From Phragmites australis (taxonomy: Eukaryota > Streptophyta > Magnoliopsida > Poales > Poaceae), in contig NC_084938.1 of assembly GCF_958298935.1 (NCBI RefSeq), forward strand, positions 5,091,501-5,155,500: DNA of 64,000 nucleotides. Reading direction: 5' to 3'. Every line of letters begins with the position of its first letter. Position 1 is the stretch's first letter. The notes beneath the pieces were generated by a model. That model worked only from the letters and a program-made list of their open reading frames with translations. It made no database searches and had not been told where the DNA came from. The translations under genes and the position numbers were made by a program. Below are positions 34,858-45,700 of this stretch, one piece after another.

Positions 34858-35449
34858 CATCCCCACTGCAATGGTGATGTGTGCTTCTGACTGCTCCTTT
34901 TTCATTTTGTATGCTTTCACAACATGTTTTGGTGCTTTATAGATTCTGGTTCTGCTCACCATATAGCTTGACTTCTTTCAATATCTTGTCATTATCATCA
35001 CCAGGTTTTACTTTGTCTGCCACAACTTTCCTTCCTCCTTTCTCCCGCTTCTTATTGTGGTTCTTGCGTGCTATGAAAAAGCTGTGATTGACTTCTAGGC
35101 TACTGTTCTTTCCCTGTGGATGGGATAAGGAGTTATTGTTTATGGCCTCGTCATGAACTTCAAGAAGCTGCAACACGTCAGTTAGTTCTGAATACTTCTT
35201 ATATTTTAATTGACAGTGATTGCAGTGCGTCCCAAAGTGCCTTAGTGCTGATCATTGCTATGTACTCATCCTTCAAAGTAAGGGACAGATGGTGGTAGAG
35301 AAAATAAAATGCCTGATCATCCTCATCCTCTATGGGAACCATTGCACTACTTGTTCTTAGGCCAATGACAGCGTGATATCCGACGACCAAGTGAGATAGT
35401 TACGGCCATCTGCACTCAGCTTAGCGAACTCCTTGTTTGTGATGCCAGC
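34858..35449 (-). pseudogene. Copia gag 5' part, upstream of the solo LTR
   Basis: The minus-strand start at 35449 reads MAGITNKEFAKLSADGRNYL, a copia gag N-terminus. A frameshift follows, and then EDEDDQAFYFLYHHLSLTLK and DEYIAMISTKALWDALQ (35340-35210), typical of the UBN2-type gag domain. A Lys-rich stretch (RKNHNKKREKGGRK, about 35070) leads to the solo LTR. Confidence 0.8.
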
Positions 35450-37167
35450 CATATTCATATTCAAATGATGCAAGTATTACTACTAGTAAAGTTGCATCGT
35501 GTTGCTAAATTGGATTGCTGCAAATTTTCCGATATTTTCTATGCTATTATATGAACATTACTGAATTCAAACACATAACGGACAATTTAAACATCAACAA
35601 TAACATAGAAATAAATGTTGCATAATTGTTAAAACAGGTGCAAAATTCAAATTCTAGAGGTACTTTTCTGCAAGAAAAAGTATTCTTGGGGTTTTCTGCA
35701 AAGTCCTAGGATTTATACGCAAAATTCCATGATTTGCGTAATTTTCAGAAACCACATGGTCTAATATGTAAAAATCAGAGCATCTGGATAATTTTCAGAA
35801 CAACCAGGGGCCTAAACGCAAAAGTACAGAGACTGCGCTCAATTAATGGAAAACCTAGGGGGCTAAATGCAAAATTTCAGATTTTCTCTTTTTTTCTTTT
35901 CTTATTTCCCCGGTTTTCACTCATGGGCCGGCCTTCTTACATCTGGGCTGGCCTGGTCCATCCGGCCCACACGCCCCGTTTACATGGGGCAGCTAGGGTT
36001 TGGAAACCCTAGCTGCCCTCAATTCTATCCAAACGGCGGCCGGCGGCACACGGTGCGGGGTGGTGCGGAGGCTGGTGCGGGATGACGCTAGCGATTGGTA
36101 TGGGGAGGCGCCTGCGGGGGCTAGTGCGGGGCGACGCCGGCGGTGCTTAGTACCCGTGCAGGGGCGGCACCGGCGTAGCTCGCAGGGCTGCAATGGCGCA
36201 TGGTCCGGGTGGTGGTCGGCTTCAAGCGACGGCGGCAGCGCACTTTGGATGGCGCGTATGGATGGTGGTGCACGGTGCGGGCCTGCTTCGTGCGGTGGCA
36301 CACGGTGGCGGCCAGAGCGGGTGGCTGGGCACGACGGCGAGGTGAAGAACGCTTTGGGCGGCGCGATGGCTGGCAGCGCGGGGGGTCGCCGGATCTGAAG
36401 CACAGTGGTGCTGCAATGCCGTTTCGGACAGCATATACACACAGGTGGTGATTCGGCGGTGCGACGACTTCAAGGTAGCGACGCGATGGCCCACCATCGC
36501 CTTTTCGAGCAGCTCGTGCTCGGAGGCGACGCGACGTCCTGTGGTTCCGGCGGATGCACTTCCGCCTCGATCGGGCGCACATCAACCAAGCAGCTGACGC
36601 GACACTTCTCCCCTTCTTTTTTCTTCTCTTTCCCTATGGTGGTGGCCTTCGAGCCACGCATACCATGCTTGGCCGCCGGATTCGACCGACGGCGTGGGGC
36701 TATGCGACAAGCATAAGTGGGGAAAAGAACCGTCGGCTTTCATGTTGGCGAGGTGCCGTGCCCCCTTTCCCTTTTGTTTTCTTCTTTTGGATCTCTGCAC
36801 GGAGGGGCGGCCGCCAGTTTACCAGGTGGCGGCGAGTTGGAGGGGTGGCTGACGGTTCCAAGCCAGCGGCGAGGTGCGGCTCCGGGCCCCACCATGACTG
36901 CTATACAATGCTATAGATCTGTTTTGCTATTGTTCATTGCTATGGGCTACTGTTCATGCGATATGTGCAATACGATTCACAAATCTATTTTAATCGCGAA
37001 AACAGTAGTATTGAGAAAACGTACCGGACGGTCTCGTACCTTTCAATCTTTGCTAATAGATTCGTGTCGCGTAGGGCATATATGATAGACCATAAAATCT
37101 GCCCGCTCGATGCAGTATAGATCTGTTCTTCTAGCTTGGTCTTCAGCAAAGCTTCGTACTGATAATA

Positions 37168-37370
37168 TATTGAGAAATCTTTGCTATCGTATGTAGTCCA
37201 TAAATTAAAAAAATAATTATAAAAGAAGACACGATATAGAAGAAATGACTTTCTCTTTTTTATTTATCCATATTTACAATAAGAAGATATTTATATAATG
37301 TCAAAAACTCGTGAGATCAACACGGGCCAACATTAGATTGCGATACTCTAGATTTCGTAACACTTTTTAA
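37168..37370 (-). mobile_element. Truncated 5' LTR of the old copia element
   Basis: It matches the low-coordinate half of the 3' LTR in order (TATTGAGAAATC, GTAGTCCATA, AATAATTATAAAAG, ACTTTCTC). The matching stops near 37370, so the U3 half is gone. It ends about 118 bp from the SPS ATG. Confidence 0.65.
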
Positions 37371-37487
37371 TTCTGAGAGCGAGAGAGCCGAGAGGGATGG
37401 AGATTCCAGTCGTCAACAGTAGCTGAGTGACACATCTCGCCGGCAGCGCTACCCAGGCAACTTACCCGGCGATTGCGGCCGACCGTG

Positions 37488-40400
37488 ATGCTGGCGAGGC
37501 GCCTCCTTCTCGCCGGGCTCCTGCTGCGCCCAGTCTCCACCGCTTCCTCCGTTCCTCCGGCGGCAAAGGTGAGGCCTTCATAGTTGCCGCATCTCGAGTT
37601 CGTTCTCCATTTGGGTACACAATTTCTTTATACCCTTTTTCTTTTTTCAAAGGGTTCTATTTATCGCGTTGATGCACCGCCGGCCGTGACTTGAAAAGGA
37701 GAACAAATTAAGCACATTTTTTTTATCCAGATCTGCAATATGGAGAGAGCTAAAATACCTAATCTTGATCTGCCAACATGGCTACAGTCACCTTTTTTTT
37801 TTGCAATGTTGTTGGAAATTGGAATCACCTCACATTGATTCTTGATTCGTGAATGCGTTGATATCTTGCCACGGAAAGTAGAAAGAAAGGAGGAGAGTAA
37901 GAGACACGATGTTAATAGCCAATGGAGGCATTTTGCATCTCCACTGTGGAGAGTTGCATCATGTCCTGGGATGTACACCACAGCTTAAGTCCATGTTCTA
38001 GTAAGGAGACCTTGAACATCAGTGCACTCAATTGCAAAGACATGCTTGTGCCGAATGGCCAGCCTGACAAATGCTGTTCCATAGTTTGAAATTGGCAAAA
38101 AATTGTTAATTTGTCTGCTTCAATAGCAGAGGCTGCTTTTGTAGAATCACTATTACTTCACCATGTTCCACATGTAAAGTTGATGGTCCCATTTTCTTGT
38201 GATTACATTTTAGCATGAGAAGCTATTGACTGTATTTAGCTAAGGATTCTAGACGAGTTAATGTGATTTCACCAGTTTGTTATTATCGTTCTACGTTGGA
38301 GCTTGTTATTATCCTTTGTGCAACCCAGATTCCTTTTGCTACAACACCAAAAAAACACTTTGGCTTTCTCCCAGTGACGATAAACTGTTTACAAGAAAGA
38401 TTATGTCTTTCAGGTTTGAAGGAAAATAGATAGACTTAGGCCTCTTAAATATGTCCATTTCTTTGACTGTTTGACATAGTTTAGCTACTGAAAAGCGGAA
38501 ATCCATCCCCACATGCTGCAAGACCACACCGCAGTTAACATGAGAGACTGGTTATGTTCACAATGCCCTTCAATTGCTCATTCCGAGTATCACAGATTAA
38601 CTCACACCACCTTTTTGGTTTCTTGCTTCACAGAATATGTGCCATTGGGACAAATTTATTCGGAGTTCATGTTATTTTCACAGCACAAGTGATCAGACTT
38701 CCAGAGAAGAAGGGTCAACAGCTAAGGTAGAGGTGGATTCCTCTCTCATGGTGCTACGCCGATTCTTTTACTCTTCTCAAGCACAAGTTAAAGTTATTGA
38801 CTGACCCTATTGAGCACATATTAAGGCAAAACTGGATATTCATTGTACCTGTATAGTAGTGTCACTCTTGTAGCAACATTGTAAAGTCTGGGTTCCAACT
38901 TTGGAAACAACGAAAAAGGCAATTAATGTACATTTGCCAGAATTCTGAGATCCTAATGAAACCATTCTTTTTCTGTGTAGTAGGAGGTGCTAGACCCCCT
39001 TGCACTGATTAAAGATGAAGTGTCTGAAGTCACAGATCGATTGCGCTCAATGGTGGTTGCTGAGGTGCATGGTCTAACTGCAATCTTACCTTGAATTATT
39101 CTGTATAATAGCATGACACTTCCACCAATTTTTCCAGTATCACTGAATACTGTTGAATACATTGCCCACCTTTCCTCAATAGCTTAAGCTTTGGGTGAAT
39201 TAGTCAGTGCATGATACTCAATCGATACAGTATGATGACTACAGGTACCTGAATTGACGGCAGCAGCTGGATATTTCTTCAGAGCTGGAGCTGAAGGGAA
39301 AAGAACATGTCCTACTGTAAGTCCAAATTTCGGAGTGTTGTTGAATATTTTGTCATTATACTGTTGGCATGGCTTACTGTTTTGTAAACATAAGTATACA
39401 TGGTTTACTCGTTCCATTTTGTCATTGTAAGTTCATGATCACTGATGTTCAGGTTCTACTATTGATGGCTTCAGCTATAAGCATGGACATGACTGACCCA
39501 ATTGTTGGCTTAGAGAATAAGCTTCGTGCAAGATATATGCGTGTTGCTGAGATTACTGAAATGATTCATGTACACATGCGATTCACCTTATTTCATTTGA
39601 CTCTCTAAAATTTCATAATTATTTATTTCAACGATTTGTCTTCTCCCTTGCATCTTAGATATCAAGCCTTATCCATGATGATGTTTTGGATAATGCTGAT
39701 ACTAGGCGTGGCATCGACTCGTTGAATTTCGCAACGGGAAAGAAGGTACTATAATAATTTGTCTATAATAACAAACCTTGTCTATTTAGAACAGGCATAC
39801 AGTTTGGTAATTATTATGGTTATTTTTTTAAGAAAACAATTAACGGGACTGAAGTAGATTATTTTAAGAAAACATAGCTGTCTTGTTAAATATGGGCAGA
39901 TAATTTCATTTAGTTGCTGTTCCGTAGCTCCAATTGAAGTACTTTATGTTAGCTATTTTGTAATTCTTAAAAGTCAAAATGTCAGCAATCTATGCATGCA
40001 TGCAAGCCCAGTTTTCTTCTTCATACCTCTGAAAATGGATATCACAATGGTTATATCTCTGTTCAGCACATCTTCATCTCGTAAGTATGGATCATGTCCT
40101 TCTCCTTCTAAAAGAAATAATATACTGAAAACTTTCAGACTAATATTGTTTCATAACCACACCTTTAAAACAATTAGCAAAGCTGTTGCATAAAAAAAAA
40201 AGTAAAGCTGATGCTATTTTGCAGCTTGCAGTGTTGGCTGGAGATTTTCTACTTTTCAGGGCATTTTCTGCTGCTGTTTCTCTTGACAATGCTGAGGTGT
40301 GACTGTTTAACATTTGTTTTTAGGCCAACCAATAATTCTTTTTCATCTTTGCTCAATTTGTTCACAATGTTGTGAGCTAGGATAAAGTGAACTAGGAGTG

Positions 40401-41978
40401 GTGGTTATCAAGTAAAGCCACACAAAGAAAAAATCAGTTTATGTTTAGCACATGAGCTGTATTTATCAACTTCTTTCAACATCAGATTTCATCAGTTCCT
40501 TTCTAGTATGTATCTTTTACAGGTTCATAACATCAAGATACCTACACTAATTTTTCCTCCTTTTCTTTCCTGCTGCAGGTTGTATCATTACTCGCAACAG
40601 CTGTAAATAATCTTGTAACTGGTGAACTTATGCAGATGTCAATAACTCCAGCACAGCGCTGCAGGTAGATATCCAATTCATTTTCTCATTTTCCTGCATC
40701 AAGCTATTCCTTAGTGCTGGAGTTTTTACTAATGAAAGATAGTACTCATCAACTTTGATAAGGTTGAGGTGTGATGTGGGGTGCGGGTGTGGAATTATCA
40801 GATTAGTGTCATACAATATGTTGCTACGCGCGGTTGATTCGTTAAGATCTTCATACTTTTTTCTCGAACAGCTCTTCATTTTTCTTTCTGGCTGTGATCT
40901 GTGTGCAAGTAGCTGTTTAGCTGGCTACATTGTAGTGGAAATGTACTGATATTACCACTCATCAAAGTATCAAACACCATCAGAGCCAAAAAAAGTTCAC
41001 TACTTATAATTATACCCATAACAATTTAATAGATCACTGCTACTAAGTATTAACTAAATATTTGAGATAACCTCGTACTAGATCGAAGGAAATCAAGAAA
41101 GAAAGGAATGCTAGATGGTTCATCAAACTATAATAATCAACTGCATGACAAGCCGGCACTTCTAATGTTTTACTTAATTTGACACTTGTTCATGAATGCA
41201 CGTACAGCATGGATTATTATTTGCAGAAGACATACTTCAAGACAGCCGCATTGATTTCAAACAGCTGCAAAGCTATTGCAGTTCTTGCTGGGCAAACAAC
41301 AGAAGTACAAGCTCTTGCCTATCAGTATGGCAAACACTTGGTGCGTTGTATTTTTCCTTACCCAGAATCTGTTGCTTTTCTTGCTAACCATGTGCTAAAA
41401 TGACCCACAAGTGACTTCCTCTGTCAGGGCATAGCATATCAGTTGATCGACGATATCCTTGATTTCACAGGCACATCAGCTTCACTAGGCAAAGCCTCCT
41501 TGTCTGATATCCATCAAGTAAGATCATTACTCAATATTTCTTTCATACTGTTTTACTTTTCCAGGTTCGAATATGCAAGGAATGATATATGCCTTTTATG
41601 AACAGGGAATTGTGACGGCTCCTATATTGTTTGCAATCGAAGAGTTCCGCCAACTGCGTGAGATTGTAGAACAGGGATTTGATGACCCTTCTAATGTTGA
41701 TACAGTTTGTATTTAAACTGAATCTGTACTTTTTCTTTCCAGCAATATGGTCCAAATATTTGGGTTGTGGAATGTGGCTAGTGTGCTCTCTCTTGTAGGT
41801 CCTGGAATACCTTCCGAGAAGTCAGGGAATCGAGAGGACGAGATTGCTTGCTGCTGAGCATGCAAAACTGGCAGCAGACGCTATTGATTCTCTTCCTGAG
41901 AGCGTGGACAGATTTGTGCTTAACTCGAGACAAGCACTCAAAGATCTTACTGAAAAGTTTATGAGGAGAACACAATGA
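37488..41978 (+). CDS. SPS1: Solanesyl diphosphate synthase, mitochondrial type, 12 exons, 396 aa
   Basis: A long-chain trans-prenyl diphosphate synthase that extends isoprenoid chains for the ubiquinone side chain. Exons: 37488-37568, 38634-38726, 38984-39064, 39245-39316, 39453-39569, 39659-39745, 40225-40296, 40579-40664, 41208-41340, 41428-41517, 41606-41704 and 41799-41978. All have GT-AG borders and sum to 1,191 nt. The N-terminus [15 protein letters not shown] is a plausible mitochondrial presequence. The first aspartate-rich motif DDVLD is at 155-159 (followed by NADTRR) and the second, DDILD, at 282-286. The usual GKRxRP motif reads GKRTCP at 103-108, so its second Arg is Cys; this may be lineage-typical. 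[14 protein letters not shown] and GIAYQLIDD are conserved helices. A truncated retrotransposon LTR ends just upstream. It converges on the F-box gene. Confidence 0.94.
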
Positions 41979-42711
41979 ATTGGTGAAGCAAAAAGTGTGA
42001 AATTAGTTAAACATGCCAGCAGGCAGTAGAATCCTTAACAATACATCATTCATGTTTTTGTTGAAGAAAATTTCGTTATGGTGATTGATGAAATTCAGCA
42101 TATCTCGACAGAGCTTTATCTCACTTTTGTCCCATATTCTCAGCAGCAAACTTGTATGATAATTCTTCAAATTTTGATGCATACTTTGATTTGAATCATA
42201 AATTGTGTTTTTTGAACTTAATGTGCAGACTTTACTTCTATTTGACTTGGTGGCTTCTTTCTTCTGCCTCCCTGCTAACCCCTCTACAAAACCACTAAAA
42301 GCAAGAGAACAAACTAATTCCCACTGAGAACAAGTTTTGTATAAAAGAGTAATCCGACAAAGGCTTACCATTTTAGAAGGGGATAGAATGGTTCCAAACC
42401 TCGATGAAACTATTCACCTATCTGTGCAGCGCAGTTGTGCGGCGACTGGTTGAATCGTCACCAACGCCTGTTGTATGCTGCAATGGCAGGGTAGAAATCG
42501 ATGGCAAAAGTTATGTTCAGTACCATTTGGATATCGAAACATGATATATCTGCGAATAACGGGAGTGTACCATTAAGGGATCTCTTCTAAAGAAACATAA
42601 GGGTCTCTATTAACAGATATGCAGATATATACAACTAATAGAAACATTCATCTGACTATTACACCAGAAATTACTACAAGCCACAACAAATCACAGGTCA
42701 CATCGCGCAAG
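41979..42711. other. Convergent 3' UTR region of SPS and the F-box gene
   Basis: No coding support. The 122-codon minus-strand frame at 42003-42371 has no motif and lies where the 3' UTRs must be. Confidence 0.5.
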
Positions 42712-45700
42712 TTAGGGCCACGGATACGAGGAGGACCAGTAGTCTTCCCAGTAGTTGTCCACATAGGAATCGCCATCCATCGCCGCCTCTCCGCGCAGAG
42801 GACGAACCTCGGCTTCCCAAAGATCATGCAGAGCGAGCCCACCGCCTTCGCCTTCGTTCCCTCCAATGACACGACGATCCAGGTAGCGAACATTAGGCCG
42901 TTGTCCGGGTAACCAGACATGTTTAATCTTGGCGCAGCGAGCACGGAGTTCATCGTCGACATTGTAGCATTCGGAGATGTCGAAGCACTTGAGATGGGGG
43001 CAGCCCCTGAGGATAGCGTAGACCCCTGCGTCGGTCAGGCGGTTGCCTGCCATCTGAAGAAGCCGCAGCTCGTGCATGTTTTCTGCAATGGCAAAGGCAT
43101 TTTCATTTGGCTTCTCCTCGTCTCCGTGCTCGTCGTACTGATGTTCCATCTCCATCGCACGCCTGAGCGGATCAGAAACAACCCACTGTCTGTGGATTCT
43201 TAGATGCTTCAGCTGCGGGCACACAGTACCAACATATTTGAAAAAATTTGCTGGTAGTCTTTGATGTGAGCACTCTATCTCCTCTAGAAGTGGACATTTA
43301 GCTGCCAACCTAGCCAATGATACATCCCAAAATTGTGCACATCCGATGAGTCGAATGCTCTTTAATGAATTGGCCCTGCAGAGATAAGCACAAAAGTGGA
43401 CAATACATCAAACGAAATGAGCAATATCATGTACCTACATAGTTAGCTAAATAGCATAAGAAGTTGTAAAATTTTTAAATCGCATAACTAGCATGTTGTC
43501 ATAAAGCCATGTAGTTGGAGTGCTGCACCAACCACAAATATCAAATGGGAGAGGATCTCCAAGTTCAGTCAAGTAGCTACAAATGTGCACATGAGAAAGA
43601 AGCTGTTAGTCGCTGAATTCTTACTCTTGGTAGTAGCTGAATTCTTACTCTCATCGAGAGAAGATGACACTAGGAGTTGGGGCAATTTTTTCTGCTTTAT
43701 TTCTCACACAAATGCCATGCCAACCTGAGGGGTTGGGGATACATATTTATAGGCTGCTAGCTAGCCAAGCATATGCTAAGATGCTGTCCTAGATGCTGTC
43801 CTAGCTGTCCTAGATGCTAAGATGCTGTCCTAGATGCTAAGATGCTGTCCTAGCTGTCCTAGATGCTAAGATGCTGTCCTAGATGCTGTCCTAGCTGTCC
43901 TATATGCTAAGATGCTGTAGCCCTAGAAAGGACCACAAAGACCAGCCAAGGAACATCTGAAGCAGCCCCACAAAGACCATACGCAGCACAGAGACGCAGC
44001 ACAGAGACTTATCCCATCATTCTCCCCCTAAGTCTTGTGCGTCGTCTTGTGGGAAAGTTGAACCATCCCGGTCCTGGAGCAGAGCTCAAGGAACTTGATC
44101 CTCCCAAGAGGCTTGGTAAGCAGGTCCGCGAGCTGGTCCTTGGTGTTGATGTAGCTCGCCTTGATGCTCCCTTCCTCCAAACAGCCTCGGATGAAGTGGT
44201 ACCTCACCCGGATGTGCTTACTCCGTTCATGAAAAACGGGGTTCTTTGCCAGGGCCAGAGCGGACTTGCTGTCCATCCTGAGCTCCACCGCTCTAGTGTC
44301 TCTGCCGAGGAGATCACCAAGTAGTCGAGCGAGCCAGAGCGCCTGAGTTGAAGCGGTGGAGGCCGCTATGTACTCGGCCTCGCAGCTGGACAGGGCCACC
44401 ACCTGCTGCTTGACCGACTGCCAGCTAACGAGGCACTTGCCGAGGAGGAAGAGGATCCCGCTCGTGCTCTTACTGGTGTCGATGTCGCCGGCGTGGTCAC
44501 TGTCGCTGTACCCGACGAAGTGTGCCGCCCCAGGGCACCTAGGGTAGTAGAGGCTGTGGTCGAGAGTCCCCGCAACGTAGCGGATGATTCTCTTCACAGC
44601 CTGCTGGTGCTCCGTCGTCGGTCGCTGCATGAACCGACTGACGTAGCCGACGGAAAATACCAAGTCCGGCCGTGTGTGGGCGAGGTAGCGAAGGCTCCCC
44701 ACAAGACGCCGGTACTGCGTAGCGTCCACCTCCTCCGTCGTGCTGTCGCGGCTCAGCTTCAGCCTCTCCTCCATCGGAGTGAGAGCTGGGTTGCAGTCGG
44801 TGAGCCCAGCTAGCTCAACGACGCGCTTGGCGTAGGCGGTCTGTCGAAGCGTGATCCCGGAGTCATCCTGGTGCACCTCGATTCCCAGGTAGAAGGAGAG
44901 AGGCCCCAGGTCACTCATCTGGAAAGTGGCCTTCATCTCTTCCTTGAATGCCGCCACCTCCGCATCCTTGGTGCCTGTGATCACCAAGTCGTCGACGTAG
45001 ACACCCACCAGCAGAGCATTTCCTCCACTGCCCCGTCGGTAGATGGCCACCTCGTGCGGGCTTTGCTCGAAGCCCATCCCCTTTAGCGTGGAATCCAACT
45101 TGACATTCCACGCCCTCGGCGCCTGCCGCAAGCCGTAGAGGGCCTTGCGCAGGCGGAGCACCTTGCCCTCCTTGCCGGGGATCGCAAATCCCGGCGGCTG
45201 GTGCACGTAGACCTCCTCCTTCAAGTCGCCGTTAAGGAACGCCGACTTGACGTCCATGTGATGAACACGCCAGCCCTCCTGGGCAGCTAGCGCAAGGAGG
45301 AGTCGCACGGACTCCATCCGTGCCACGGGAGCGAAGGCGTCGTCAAAGTCGACCCCCTCCTGTTGCACGAAGCCTCGTGCCACCAAGCGAGCCTTGTGCT
45401 TGACGATGGCGCCGGCTTCATCCCTCTTCAGCTTGTACACCCACTTAAGGGTGATCGCGCGGTGACCACGAGGAAGGTCAGCAAGCTCCCAAATGCGGTT
45501 CTTCTCAACCGCATCCATCTCCAACTGCATCGCGGCGCGCCATGCCGCGTGTCTCTCGGCCTCTGCAAACGACCGAGGCTCGCCGTTGTCACACGCAAGG
45601 TGCAACTGCGCCTCCAGGTCGTGAGGCACCAGTCCCGGCACTGGCTGGTCGCCGAGAAGGTTCTCTATCGTACGGTACCGCAACGGCTCGCCGTCGTGGT

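Larger units (their letters stand above)
29289..37370 (-). mobile_element. Old degenerate Ty1/copia element with a nested solo LTR
   Basis: On the minus strand the order is partial 5' LTR (37168-37370), a long GC-rich leader (35450-37167), gag (35449 to about 34858, continuing at 33286), protease/integrase, reverse transcriptase, RNase H, a polypurine tract (29788-29803) and the 3' LTR (29289-29774). The two LTR regions share blocks such as GTAGTCCA(T/G)A(G/A)A and ACTTTCT(T/C)TT but differ a lot, so the insertion is old. The U3 half of the 5' LTR is missing and host promoter sequence of the SPS gene begins there. Coding frames are broken throughout. Confidence 0.82.

Noticed and set aside
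34135..34890. Long open frames (up to 242 codons) on both strands
   Set aside because: They arise from the stop-free 73-bp tandem array inside the solo LTR; the unit length shifts frame each copy, so all frames stay open. No domain and no gene signals.
35993..36916. GC-rich open frames of 100-154 codons on both strands
   Set aside because: They overlap in all frames, carry no motif and fall in the untranslated leader of the old copia element.
42003..42371. 122-codon minus-strand frame
   Set aside because: It lies in the shared 3' UTR interval of two convergent genes and has no domain.
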